Origin: an uncultured Verrucomicrobiales bacterium
GTDB taxonomy: Bacteria; Verrucomicrobiota; Verrucomicrobiia; Verrucomicrobiales; DEV007
Reading direction: 5' to 3'
DNA: 64,000 nt
Assembly (NCBI GenBank): GCA_943789025.1
Contig: CALSSN010000004.1
Location: forward strand, 1 to 64,000
Part shown: positions 16,228 through 25,548 of the stretch, one piece after another
How the letters are laid out: the number at the start of each line of letters is the position of its first letter
How positions within the stretch are numbered: position 1 is the first letter of the stretch
Position numbers and translations under genes: made by a program
The notes under the pieces: generated by a model
Database searches by the model: none
What the model was told of the DNA's origin: nothing
Seen by the model: only the letters and a program-made list of their open reading frames with translations

Positions 16228-18863
16228 CTACTTAAACTCATAGATCCGCACGTGGCCGGAATCTGGTGCCGTTGCCGTCGTTGCCATGCGCCCCGATGGC
16301 GACGCTCTGGCCGTCCGCGGAGAGCGAGACGGACCAGCCGGAGTAGTCACTCCGCCGCCTCGCCGTCGATGTCTGTGCCGTCTACTCCAGCTGCTTGGGA
16401 AGCGCCATCGGTACCATCGTGCATCGGCTGGCACGGTGCTCTGTCAGCTTTTGGAGGGAAAGCCGTTTGAGTTACGGTGTCAGTTGATAAACCCGCACAT
16501 GGCCTGCGTTTATCCCATTGCTATTGTTGTTCCCTGGCGCACCAATGGCGATTGTCCTGCCGTCAGCTGAGAGCGAAACCGAAGTGCCAGATTGGTCACC
16601 TTCGATCTCGCCATCGATGGCGACATCGATTTGCTCCCAGGAATTTCCATTTCTTCCGTAGACCCGCACCTGGCCAGTGTTCTCCGCAAAATATTGGTCC
16701 GCCAAGGCGATGGTACTAAAATCGGCCGAGAGTGAATTCCTGAAAGAGTTAAACGGAAACACATCAAAACGTTGAACCACATCAGAACTTTGACCAACTT
16801 GATCCCAGGAACTTCCACTCCAGCTATAAAACTTATTACGATAGGCGATCGTATTACCGTCGGCTGCGAAGATAACCCCTGTCATTAGCGCTCACTCCCC
16901 CCCCCACGAAGTCAGCAGCAAAACGGGTTCCAGGAACTTCCATTCCAGTTATAAAAGCGCACCCGGCCAGATCCCGCCCCATTATTATCTATTCCCGGTG
17001 TGGCAATTGCCAAGGAGTTGCCGTCAGCCGAGAGAGACACGTGACTGCCAGTTCGGTCGAACAAATCTTCACCGTTGAAGTTGGAACCGAGTTGCTGCCA
17101 GATTAAGGAACCCCCATTCCATCTGTAGACCTGCACTTGGCCAGAGTCTTCCCCATTATCATCGTTACCAGGATCTCCCACGGCTACGGTAAAAGTATCG
17201 GCCGATACGGAAATTTTAGACCCGTGCAAGACGTCCCCAAATAAATCAGCATTGATCTCGTCCCAGGACGCTCCATTCCATATATAGAAGTAAAGTGTCC
17301 TGCCTATACGCATGGCGACAGTGTTGCCGTCCGTGCTCAGAGATAATATAACCCCCCCACCTGGCCTAGTTGTCAAATCAGGGCCGATTTGTTCCCAAGT
17401 GTTGCTTGAGCTTAAGCCATACATTTTGCGGCCATCAATAACCACACGATTACCATCGGCATTCATCACGACTGATCGGCCAAAGCCTAAACTGCTTGCT
17501 CCATCTCCATCGATGTCGGCACCAAGCTGTACCCAGAACGGTTTGGGATCTGGTCCCTGCCTGACAGTCAAGGTTAGCGAGTAAGCGTTATCCTCAGTGG
17601 TGAAGGTCAGGGTTGACTCGCGGGTTACTCCCGTCGTGTTTTCAGACACCTCGAAGGTGAAGGCCTGGTCGCCACTCTGTGAAACATCTTCTGTAGTAGC
17701 AGTCAACCAGGTCGGATCACCGCTCTCCCAATCCCAGGTCGTGCTCGACCGTACTTCCACGTTGTAAACTCGAGCATCCCGTCCTGGCTCTACTAATGTC
17801 TCGTCTATACTGAAGATAGAGTTTGTGCCCTCCTGGATCACAACGAGTGAACGAGATACAGGTCCACTGGCAGAAGGTAATGGTCCCTGAGCGTGACCCT
17901 GGGTTATTATTGGCGGTCGCTTCAAATGAGAATGTCTGGTTCCCGCTTTGAGGGGAGTTTTGTGTACTGCTTAGCCAGCTCGAATCACTGCTGACCCAGT
18001 TCCAATCTGTGTTTGATTGGACGTCTACCGAGGTCGGTCCACCAGCAGGACCAAAAAGCACAGTCGTCTTGCTTATACTTAAGGTGGTATTCGGATCTCC
18101 GACTTGCCCCGCATCAAACTGTGAGCCATCCGCCAGTGTCAAAATCAAGTTGCCGTCTGCGTTGATGGTTACGCCAACTAGTCCAGCGCCATCAGAGCCA
18201 TCTGCTCCCGTGTCACCAGCATCGCCCTTGTCGCCCTTGTCGCCCTTGTCGCCCTTGTCTCCATCCTGCCCATTAGCTCCATTGGCCCCAGCTTGACCTG
18301 CCTCACCCTGCTCACCCTGCGGCCCCACCGCCCCGATGGTCACTGGAAATGTCGCACTGCGCACTCCTACCGGCTTCCCTTTACGAACCCGCTTGGCTAC
18401 CTGCACACGCAGATTGTGTGTGCCGGTAAATTCAGCAAGGTTCACCGGTAATCCGGTAAGCACCAGTTGGTGGTCGACGCCCTGGGTGAACTCATCGGGA
18501 AACTGCCTCGCCTAAGTCGATAAACTCAACGACCTCCAGTTCCACAACTCCGCCTTCAGCGAGGCTCAACTGCACGGCCCCGGTGAACGGAACCCAGGGA
18601 TTGCCTCGACTGGCAAAATGCGCCCCGGTTACCACCATGGTGCCGTCTGCATAGTTGATCTCCACATCGCTGATCTCTGGCCGAGTGCCTCTATTGAACT
18701 TCGCGGCCTGCAGGTCGGCGGTAAAACTCAATGCCGCCAGCATACCAAGGGCGCAGACCAGGGCGCTGCGTAAGCGGCCGCCAACTACGGAGACTGTTGA
18801 AGCAGTGTTACGCTGCTGTGGGTGGCGGTGAGGCTGGCTGAAGTGGTGCTGGGTCGTTGGCAT
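16228..18863 (-). pseudogene. IPT/collagen-like/BACON/FG-GAP surface protein, frameshifted
   Basis: Joining frames gives one modular exported protein. From the N-terminus: a signal region (ALVCALGMLAALSFTADLQA), an IPT/TIG-like domain (EISDVEINYADGTMVVTGAHF), a collagen-like Gly-X-Y run (GPQGEQGEAGQAGANG then four GDK units, 18190-18330), two BACON-like beta domains (TDWNWVSSDSSWLSS; TTWDWESGDPTWLT), then FG-GAP-type repeats (WVQLGADIDGDGASS; SVSLSADGRTIAIGAPGN) ending GHVRVYQLTP and, further on, SGHVRIYEFK. Frames change near 18495, 17890 and 16900, and more than once below 16480. A run of nine Cs (plus strand, about 16897-16905) sits at one break. Such proteins act as adhesins or fibre proteins in other bacteria. 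It lies downstream of the terminase pair on the same strand, so a phage fibre role is conceivable. Decay, phase variation or sequence error cannot be separated here. Confidence 0.7.
18201..18261 (-). repeat. 9-bp tandem repeat encoding collagen-like GDK triplets
   Basis: GCCCTTGTC (plus strand) is repeated at least four times in succession, encoding Gly-Asp-Lys triplets in the collagen-like segment of the surface-protein gene. Perfect short coding repeats like this can change copy number by slippage without breaking the frame. Confidence 0.75.
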
Positions 18864-19082
18864 GGGGAGGTGGAGCGCGTGGTTACCTTAAGTGAATACA
18901 TTGCAGGAATCTTTTATGCAAGCACTTTGCTGTGATAAGCTGCGCAGATCTTGTGGTCGGAGGCGTTTCGCCCGGGATTGGCGAGGTGAGGAGGGTGGTG
19001 AGTGGGCTGAATGCGAATGCCCAGGCTTGTCAGGCTAATCATCAGTCGGGCCGGGTCCGGTCGCCCATGCAGAACTAGCCCC

Positions 19083-20933
19083 CTACCAGTTCCACTGTCC
19101 CCCACCTCCCAGGTGGCCCTGGCCCCCTGCAACCCAACTGGAGCGAATGCGCCGCCCTTTCTTTTGAGCCGTCCCGTCTTGCAGCTCTTTCTTCTGCCTG
19201 AGCCGCTGAGATAGAAGATACCCTTGAACCACCTGGAGAACCTCACAGTCTCCCCAGTGGTTGTCCTTGTCGGTCTGTTTCCAGTATTGCTCGACTGTCC
19301 CGCGACGGTTCTTCTTCTCAGCGAGTTGCTCGGCTGTCAGCTGGCGGGCAAAGTCTTCCCCGGTATCGGTCGGGACGTGCCAGGGCGGGCCTTCCCCGTC
19401 CTGAATCCGGCGCAGGTAAAGCTCGCTCTTGAAGCTCCCGGTATCGAAGTGGTAAAGGGTGATTCTTCGCGCCTTGCCCGCATGGAAAGTCACCGCCGCC
19501 TTCTTCACCGGCTGGTTCAGCTTGCTCCACCCCTTCGTCGGAAAGAACGTCCGTCGTGAGTTCGAGCAGAATTCGTAGACTTCCTGCGTTCGGAATCCTG
19601 AGTCGATGAAGCCCTTCTTCGGGCGAACGGTTTCGTCGGTGCCTTCAATCGGGTATTCTGTCCGCGCCACGTCCCACAGGTCTTCCAAGGTGGGAAGCCT
19701 GCCGTAATCGACAAGCCAGCTCTCTTCATCCTGCCCCCATGCCCTGACGCTGTAGTAGATCAGTTCCCGCTGAACGTCGGCTGCGATGGTCAGGATTTCA
19801 GGCTTCACCGGACACGTCCCCTTGAAGTAGCTGCCGCGATGTTCCGCGATTCGTGACTGCGTGACTTCTTCGACGTCCTGCTTCCACGGTTCGGCCAGAA
19901 CGGAATTCGTGAAGTTCTGAAGCCCTGAGAAGGAATCCTTGGACTCAAGGAATTCGCGGGCAATGCTCCCCCAGCTTCGCCACGGTGAATAGAGCGCGTT
20001 CAGGTGGAAACTCATCCGGTCGGCTGGAGCGGTCGGGTTCGTCGCCTTCCACTTCCCGCCGCGAATCATCCCTGCCTTGTGTGCCTGGGGAATTTGATTT
20101 CCGCAGCTGGTGCATTCGTATTCCGTCAGCCGTTCCACCGCGTCCAGATTCCACTCGCCGTCCGGCTTCGTCTCGGGTGTCGTCGGCCACTTCAGCTGCC
20201 CGAAGAGAAGCTGCTGGGGGTGCAGGCAGTGGGGACACTTGACGAAGAAGCAGTGCTGGCTCCCGGCTTCGTATGCCTGCCATATCTGCCCGCCTGGAAC
20301 GGTTGGGGTTGATGTCAGAATCAGCTTGGCGTTCCAGAACGTCGTCGTCCGCACCTTGGCAAGTTCGAGCGCCCCGGCTTCCTTCGTTCCCGCTTCGGGG
20401 AACTTGTCGATTTCATCCGCGAACAGGTAGCGGATGGGACGACTAGAAAGCTGCCCCGGCGAGTTCGCCCCGCACAGGTTCAGGCTCATGTCGGCGAAGT
20501 GCATTTCCAGCAGCTTGAAGCGGTCGCGGTTCTTCGGAATCTGCTCCGCGCATGGCTGGCAGTCCCCCAGGCTGGGCTGAAGCCGTGTCTCGCTGAAGCT
20601 TCGCGCCAGACTCTCGGCAGGCATGATCCACAGGGCAGGGCCGGGGTCTTCCGCGATGGCGTAGCGAAGGCAGTTGAGCAGGGATTCGGTCTTCCCGCTC
20701 TGCGCCGCCGCACAGATAGAGACTTCCTTCACCCGTGGGTTGCTGAAGGCTTCCTGCCAGAGTCGCGTGTAGGCAATCCACCCGGACTCGTAGCGTCCCG
20801 GCGTGTTGGTCGTTCTCACCGAAAGCTGGACGTTCCTTTCCGCCCATTGCCAGACAGGCTCGCAGACTCGGGGCTTCACCGCCCGCCGCGCCGTCCTTTC
20901 GATGAATTGCCGTGCCCTGTTTTCTACTTCCAT
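19083..20933 (-). CDS. Phage terminase large subunit, GpA family
   Basis: GpA-type TerL packages phage DNA: an N-terminal ATPase pumps DNA and a C-terminal nuclease cuts it. Walker A-like SICAAAQSGKTE lies at residues about 72-83, Walker B-like RYLFADEIDKFPEA near 170-185, and a zinc ribbon CPHC...CTSC in the middle. The nuclease half begins at EILTIAADVQRELIYYSVRAWG and includes KKGFIDSGFRTQEVYEFC and the end HWGDCEVLQVVQGYL. Length 616 fits the family and the frame is intact, although the last 20 residues are glycine-rich (GGQGHLGGGGQ). The small-subunit gene overlaps its start. No portal, capsid, tail or integrase genes are found nearby, so this is a remnant or a minimal packaging cassette. 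Confidence 0.92.
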   Translation of the reverse strand: MEVENRARQFIERTARRAVKPRVCEPVWQWAERNVQLSVRTTNTPGRYESGWIAYTRLWQEAFSNPRVKEVSICAAAQSGKTESLLNCLRYAIAEDPGPALWIMPAESLARSFSETRLQPSLGDCQPCAEQIPKNRDRFKLLEMHFADMSLNLCGANSPGQLSSRPIRYLFADEIDKFPEAGTKEAGALELAKVRTTTFWNAKLILTSTPTVPGGQIWQAYEAGSQHCFFVKCPHCLHPQQLLFGQLKWPTTPETKPDGEWNLDAVERLTEYECTSCGNQIPQAHKAGMIRGGKWKATNPTAPADRMSFHLNALYSPWRSWGSIAREFLESKDSFSGLQNFTNSVLAEPWKQDVEEVTQSRIAEHRGSYFKGTCPVKPEILTIAADVQRELIYYSVRAWGQDEESWLVDYGRLPTLEDLWDVARTEYPIEGTDETVRPKKGFIDSGFRTQEVYEFCSNSRRTFFPTKGWSKLNQPVKKAAVTFHAGKARRITLYHFDTGSFKSELYLRRIQDGEGPPWHVPTDTGEDFARQLTAEQLAEKKNRRGTVEQYWKQTDKDNHWGDCEVLQVVQGYLLSQRLRQKKELQDGTAQKKGRRIRSSWVAGGQGHLGGGGQWNW

Positions 20934-21273
20934 TTCTTCGAGTGCAGTTGTTCGAGCGCCCCGCCGATAGCGGTCGCCAGGGTTTCCTGAATAGATGCTT
21001 CGTCCTGCCCCATGAGCTTCTGGGGAAGGCTCCGGGGAAGGGCTTCAATCGCCACCCTGAAGGCGTTGACCATGCGGGCCGTCTCCTCTTCTACTTCCGC
21101 CACGGGTAAGGTCTGAGCGTTCGCCTTCTGGACATCCGGCGTGGAGACTTCCACCTTCCGCAGCTGTTCGAGCAGGTCGCACCAGTCCTTCTTCTTCTTC
21201 GCCGCAATCAGGGACGGGTGCCTTCTTTCGTCCCCCCGCCGGGGTTGCGCTTCGTCTTCGTTGTCTCAGTCAT
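20924..21273 (-). pseudogene. Probable phage terminase small subunit, frameshifted
   Basis: This short gene directly precedes and overlaps terL, the usual place for the small, DNA-recognising subunit. From ATG 21273 it reads MTETTKTKRNPGGGTKEGTR, then the frame breaks near 21215 and continues HPSLIAAKKKKDWCDLLEQL, followed by a helical region (VEEETARMVNAFRVAIEALP) and stops at 20924. The basic start and helical body suit a Nu1-like protein, but no HTH was recognised with certainty. One base change in the proline/glycine-rich stretch would restore a protein of about 116 residues. Confidence 0.55.
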
Positions 21274-21640
21274 GGAATAAGGATTTGAAATCTGCAAGGG
21301 GTGATACCGCCCCGGTCGGACGCGCTCCGCGCACTGAACGCCAAACTGTTGAACAGGGCCTCCGCCGCCGATCGGCACTGCTCAGGGAAGGGACGATCCT
21401 GAAAGGTCTCGTTGCAGATAGCGAACTTCATTGAATGTCGAAAACCGGTGACACCAGTTGTCTTTCCATGCACAGCGGACCGGCAGGGAAAAAGACCACG
21501 GAAAGACCGATCGTATGCTTAAGAAGACTGCGCAATCCCGGGTGACCGCGCGGCGGACCTCGGCATCACCGGGGTTCGTAACGGACGGCGCTGCGAGTCA
21601 GCGCAGCTGGCCCTCCTAATCCGGAGGCCGCATACCCAGA

Positions 21641-22018
21641 TCACTGCTCGGTGAAATGAATGAGGGAAAATCCCTCGATAATCTGCGGATCACTTAGCTT
21701 CAGGTGGCCGGCTCTTTTTGCAACCCACTCCCGCGCGAGACGAACACTCTCACTGATTCCAGCCGGATTCTTGCAGACCGTGACCGTAAAACCCCCTTCT
21801 TCCGTATGCACCGCCGTGTAGCTGATTATGCCGGAAACTGAACGAAATACACTCTCGAGTTCGTCTTTTCGTTCAGCAACGATCTCGAACAATTCTTTGG
21901 CACCCTCTCCCGTGTAGGCACGAATCACTGTCATCGGCTCCTCCTCGGCAAAAACTGTCATTCCCTGGCCCAGCCATGCGGCACACAACAACGCAACAAA
22001 CCATTTACGATTCTTCAT
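21641..22018 (-). CDS. Exported protein with antibiotic-biosynthesis-monooxygenase-like fold
   Basis: The product has a signal peptide (FVALLCAAWLGQGMTVFAEE) and a compact domain of about 95 residues: MTVIRAYTGEGAKELFEIV, VSGIISYTAVHTEEGGFTV, then NPAGISESVRLAREWV. The pattern strand-helix-strand-strand-helix with the GGFTVTVC strand is that of ferredoxin-like dimeric barrels related to ABM/YgiN proteins. Cytosolic relatives are widespread and uncharacterised; the added signal peptide here is notable. No heme or catalytic residue can be assigned. It is flanked by gene-poor DNA (21274-21640 holds nothing recognisable). Confidence 0.7.
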   Translation of the reverse strand: MKNRKWFVALLCAAWLGQGMTVFAEEEPMTVIRAYTGEGAKELFEIVAERKDELESVFRSVSGIISYTAVHTEEGGFTVTVCKNPAGISESVRLAREWVAKRAGHLKLSDPQIIEGFSLIHFTEQ

Positions 22019-22335
22019 TTATTTATTTTAATCTTTAACCAGTAGATTTAAACAAAAAAATCCCGCAAGGGGCGAATTCTCGGTTAGGCAGGTTGCGCCG
22101 TGGGAATACCGAGCGAAGAAGAAAGCGCCTAAATCGCCTCCTACAGGTGATTTCCGCTACTGGCTCAACACAGGCTCTGGCGTCCGCCACAACAGCACCT
22201 GCGCCATGTTCGAGAACACCAAGCGGGGAAGGATATGCGAGCCCACCAATAGAAGGGCTTGTGGAATATGTAGCGGGTGAGAAAAGAGGAGTTTCCAGAT
22301 TCCTTGCCAACACACCCACGCAGGAGAACACGCCG
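22019..22335. other. Intergenic region without recognisable content
   Basis: Reading frames here are spurious extensions on both strands. There is no clear hairpin terminator, tRNA or repeat. AT-rich sequence lies immediately upstream of the exported ABM-like gene and may hold its promoter. Confidence 0.4.
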
Positions 22336-23160
22336 CTACTTGATCCGATTCCCGTTCTCGTCCCAGGTGGTCTCACTGACCAGATTCCCGTACTTCCAGT
22401 GAGTTTCCTCTTTCTTCCGTCCGTTCTCGTGCCACTCGGTCCCATGGCCTTCTCTCTTCCCGTCCTTGAAGGAGCCTTCCGTCTTCTTCTGGCCGTTCTC
22501 GTGCCACTCGGTCGCTAAGCCATCCAGCTTCCCGTCCTTGAAGTGGACTTCCGCCTTCTTCTGGCCGTTCCCGTGCCACTCGGTCCCTAGGCCGTCCAGC
22601 TTCCCGTCCTTGTGGTGGCCTTCCGCCTTCTTCTGGCCGTTTCCGTGCCACTCGGTCCCTAGGCCGTCCAGCTTCCCGTCCTTGAAGTAGACTTCCGCCT
22701 TCTTCTGGCCGTTCTCGTGCCACTCGGTCCCATGGCCTTCCCTCTTCTCGTCCTTGAAGTGGACTTCCATCTTCTTCTGGCCGTTCCCGTGCCACTCGGT
22801 CGCTAGGCCGTCCAGCTTCCCGTCCTTGAAGTAGACTTCCGCCTTCTTCTGGCCGTTCTCGTGCCACTCGGTCCCATGGCCGTCCAGCTTCCCGTCTTTA
22901 TAATGTCCCAGTTCTTTAACTTGCTCGTTTGCATACATCTCCTTAACCCATCCTGTGTATGGGACATGGGAGTTTGGGACGTAGCATATCTTTGCACCTT
23001 CCGGACCCCTCGCTAGAACTTGGGCAGAATGGGTCGCTTCCGAAAGAATCTTGTCGAGGGTTTTCGGATCGTCGAGGTCTGAAGCGTCGAGATTAGGCTC
23101 TCCGCACCCCGTCAAAACAAGACAAACAGCGGCGGCGATCAGGAAGAGTGACTTCATCAC
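22336..23160 (-). CDS. MORN-variant repeat lipoprotein
   Basis: The N-terminus is a lipoprotein signal (FLIAAAVCLVLTGC, lipobox Cys19), so the protein is probably anchored to a membrane. After about 75 residues it is made of seven 24-residue units starting TEWHENGQKK or TEWHGNGQKK and containing FKDGKLDG, matching the MORN_2/YwqK repeat family. The protein ends VSETTWDENGNRIK. Repeats of this family are found in secreted or surface proteins and sometimes as YwqK-type antitoxins; a binding or spacer role is more likely for this lipoprotein. Units are nearly identical at DNA level, which favours copy-number change. No frame damage is seen. Confidence 0.88.
   Translation of the reverse strand: MMKSLFLIAAAVCLVLTGCGEPNLDASDLDDPKTLDKILSEATHSAQVLARGPEGAKICYVPNSHVPYTGWVKEMYANEQVKELGHYKDGKLDGHGTEWHENGQKKAEVYFKDGKLDGLATEWHGNGQKKMEVHFKDEKREGHGTEWHENGQKKAEVYFKDGKLDGLGTEWHGNGQKKAEGHHKDGKLDGLGTEWHGNGQKKAEVHFKDGKLDGLATEWHENGQKKTEGSFKDGKREGHGTEWHENGRKKEETHWKYGNLVSETTWDENGNRIK
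22369..22872 (-). repeat. 72-bp tandem coding repeat (seven units)
   Basis: The block CGTGCCACTCGGT recurs every 72 bp on the plus strand (for example near 22429 and 22501) and encodes the TEWH start of each MORN-like unit. Low divergence between units suggests recent expansion or homogenisation. Confidence 0.85.
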
Positions 23161-23298
23161 GTCAAAGTGCTGCCACAGACTGCCGGGCGGCGCGCGCTGA
23201 TTTCTGGGTTGATGGTTGAATAATCATAGGGCTTTGGACTCGCGCCGGGCAGCCTGTTGGTAGCCACGACTTGTTCGGCTTTATGAGCTCTGGACCTT

Positions 23299-23757
23299 CT
23301 ACGGCTTCAGTCCTACAAGTTCGATTCCGTTGGGAAGTAGTGGCTCAAACTGTTTCTTACCTTTGGCTCGGAGGTAAAATACCGCCTTGTCCCCCTTCTG
23401 TGGAATTGACTCGTGTCCCTGGGGTCCCGGCAGTGGTGGGATGCGAGTGGAAGGCCGCCACGCGAGAACCTCAATCTCACTGCCAACTTTTACACCGGCA
23501 CCTTTGGTAACCGCCTCAACCTTGATCCTGATCGTGTATATCCGATCATGGTGGATGCCTTTCGCCTTCTCAATCTCCGACTTCTGCGTCTTCGAAGTGA
23601 CTTCGACAACGGATCCCGTGACAACATCGCTCGCCTGCTTCTTCAGTTCCGCAGGGCTGAGTGGAGCCACCGCTGCCAGGGCAGGAATTGTAGCGACTGA
23701 AACAAGTGCCGCGGCCAGTGCGGAGACTCGTCCTCCAAGGTTGGATGTTGCGTTCAT
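23299..23757 (-). CDS. Exported protein of unknown function
   Basis: The 152-residue product has a signal peptide (VSALAAALVSVATIPALAAV). The mature part is predicted beta-rich: DVVTGSVVEVTSK, YTIRIKVEAVTKGAGVKVGSEIEVLAW, then GDKAVFYLRAKGKKQFEPLL. This resembles short exported beta-barrel (OB-like) proteins of Planctomycetes and Verrucomicrobiota in which a metal/heme export pattern VxGxV is followed by a Gly-Asp turn. No function can be assigned. The gene stands alone, with about 430 bp of apparently empty sequence between its start and the DoxX gene. Confidence 0.72.
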   Translation of the reverse strand: MNATSNLGGRVSALAAALVSVATIPALAAVAPLSPAELKKQASDVVTGSVVEVTSKTQKSEIEKAKGIHHDRIYTIRIKVEAVTKGAGVKVGSEIEVLAWRPSTRIPPLPGPQGHESIPQKGDKAVFYLRAKGKKQFEPLLPNGIELVGLKP

Positions 23758-24192
23758 GGTGTCTACTTTGCTCTTCTGCCGAACAGCAGTGAACAGGAAA
23801 GGGCACGCAGGGTCAATACTGCTTTCGAGCGGTCGCGCACGCCACCCGCATCAGCAATCAGTAGGACGTCAACCCTGCTCACTACTCTCATTCCACACCC
23901 ACGCGCGAACTGCGACCTGTCAGCTCTTGCGCTCTGTCCATAGCCGAGCTTGATCATTTCGGACATTTCCGTAAACTTACAGTCTTTTCTGGCAGCTGTC
24001 GGTTGCCACGTTCGCGGGTGCACCAACCCCCTAGCCACCTGCCAGCCCGCAACCGTCCTGAGCCCGTAGCCACTGCAGAAAAACGCTCCTGCCGAATGCG
24101 CAGACGCAGCGCCCGAACCAACCGACCCTGATAGCATATCCAATTACCCTTCCTTGGCTGATGCCTCCCGCACGGACCTTCTTTCCTCTTCC

Positions 24193-24549
24193 ATGATTGA
24201 AATTCTTACCTGGTTTTCAGCTCTCTCGTTCCTCGCCTACGGCACAGCGTGTCTCGCGACTGAGCACATGCGCAAAGAGTTCGAGCGCTTCGGACTCGCG
24301 CAGCAGCGGGTGCTCATCGGAATACTTCAGCTTGCCGGGGCTCTCGGATTGCTTGCCGGCTTCTTTCTCCCCTGGGTCGGGAGCGTGGCAGCGGCCGGTC
24401 TGGCCCTGCAGATGCTAATCGGTGTGGGCGTGCGGATGAAGGTTGGTGACAGCCTGTTGCAGACCGCACAGGCGGGGGTTTATCTCGTTCTTAATAGCTA
24501 TCTTTTTTTCGCCCCCTTCCTGCCGGTCCTAGCGAAGACGGGGGGCTAA
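24193..24549 (+). CDS. DoxX-like integral membrane protein
   Basis: This is a small four-helix membrane protein (118 residues): ILTWFSALSFLAYGTACLA, VLIGILQLAGALGLLAGFFLPW, GSVAAAGLALQMLIGVGVRM and AGVYLVLNSYLFFAPFLP. The KEFERFGLAQQRVLIGILQL signature after the first helix matches the DoxX/DoxD-like family, whose roles include quinone-linked redox and membrane integrity. ATG 24193 begins at the first helix; an in-frame ATG at 24154 would add a polar leader. It converges on a second DoxX-like gene and their stop codons overlap in the tetranucleotide CTAA. Confidence 0.8.
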   Translation: MIEILTWFSALSFLAYGTACLATEHMRKEFERFGLAQQRVLIGILQLAGALGLLAGFFLPWVGSVAAAGLALQMLIGVGVRMKVGDSLLQTAQAGVYLVLNSYLFFAPFLPVLAKTGG

Positions 24550-24908
24550 AGCAGCACAACCAACACAGACATGAGCAGGACAAGGAAGGCCGGAAGCCAC
24601 TTTATCAGCGGGTCCTTCACCTTGCCGTGCATTGCGATCGCTCCCAGCATCAAGACAGCCAATACCAGCGCGGCGGGATCGGTCAACCGCGGCCACCACA
24701 GGCCAGCAATGAGGGCCACAGCACAGCCAACTTTGAGCACTCCTATGCTTGCCATAAACCACGGCGGTAAGCCGTAGGCCGCAAATTCCTCAGGCATATT
24801 TTGCGCCGACCTGCCACGATAGGCAGATGCTTTCTTGAATCGGACGACCCAGACATTGAAGATTCCTGCGGCGATCACAAGTTGCAAGAGGAGCGTGACT
24901 TTTTCCAT
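24546..24908 (-). CDS. DoxX-like integral membrane protein
   Basis: This 120-residue protein also has four hydrophobic helices: LLLQLVIAAGIFNVWVVRF, FMASIGVLKVGCAVALIAGLWW, ALVLAVLMLGAIAMHGKVKD and AFLVLLMSVLVVLL. EEFAAYGLPPWFMASIGVLK is the DoxX-like signature between helices one and two. It is related in fold to the convergent neighbour but clearly different in sequence, so a local duplication would be old. Start ATG 24908 is at the head of helix one. Confidence 0.8.
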   Translation of the reverse strand: MEKVTLLLQLVIAAGIFNVWVVRFKKASAYRGRSAQNMPEEFAAYGLPPWFMASIGVLKVGCAVALIAGLWWPRLTDPAALVLAVLMLGAIAMHGKVKDPLIKWLPAFLVLLMSVLVVLL

Positions 24909-25548
24909 CGGCCCGGAATCCTAGCTAAGAAACTGCTTAAACGCATCTGCTTTTAATCTCAAAGTGGAAATGAAAATCTCCCAACCTTTGATGTCCTTTT
25001 AGCCTCAGTGCCTTGGGAATAATGCTTCCTGCACTTTCGGGGTGAGTGCTGAAACGCGAGGAAGGCTGCGCTTAGGCATGGCGGGCAAGGACTGCTTCAT
25101 CTCGGCGCACAGCGCACGCACTCGTCGATGGCTCCAACCTGATGTAACAAGCTTGAACTTCCGTGACTTTTATTGCATTCATGTCCGTAGAGATCTGGAG
25201 CTGGGAGCGGTTACCACAAAGCGAGACTGAGCAACAAACTGAAGATGAGCAACAAAAAGCCACCAAAAAAAACCTCCCTGCTCTTTTCGGAATTTATCGT
25301 CAGGTGGTCGATGAGATTCCTTACATTCGTTCTTATGGGCATTGATCTCACCGCCGGTCGTGGCTGCTGTTCCTTCTAACCAGCTTCGAGCCTTGGCACG
25401 GGAAAGCTGCTGCCAGAACTCCTCGGGAAACAAGGGTCAGAACCTGAAGCCTTCGGGTTACTTAGAGCACCGCAATCAAAGCAGAAAAGAGTCAGGAGGT
25501 CGGGAGGTCGGGAGGTCGGGAGGAAAAGGTCGATAACGAACCACTCCA
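24909..25548. other. Gene-poor region with GGGAGGTC tandem repeat
   Basis: No reading frame in these 640 bp is supported; short frames overlap on both strands without family resemblance. At 25493-25523 the 8-bp unit CGGGAGGT is repeated three times with partial units at both ends. Nothing else recognisable was seen. Confidence 0.5.

Noticed and set aside
18190-18340. Short direct repeats considered as a CRISPR array
   Set aside because: The 9-bp unit is coding (collagen-like) with no spacers; no other regularly spaced repeats or cas genes were seen in the window.
22466-22690. Repetitive plus-strand frame in the MORN region
   Set aside because: It is the antisense of the 72-bp coding repeat; the minus strand has a lipoprotein signal and MORN motifs.
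25042-25433. Short frames on both strands between the DoxX and HPt genes
   Set aside because: No ribosome-binding site, family motif or consistent codon use; frames overlap each other.
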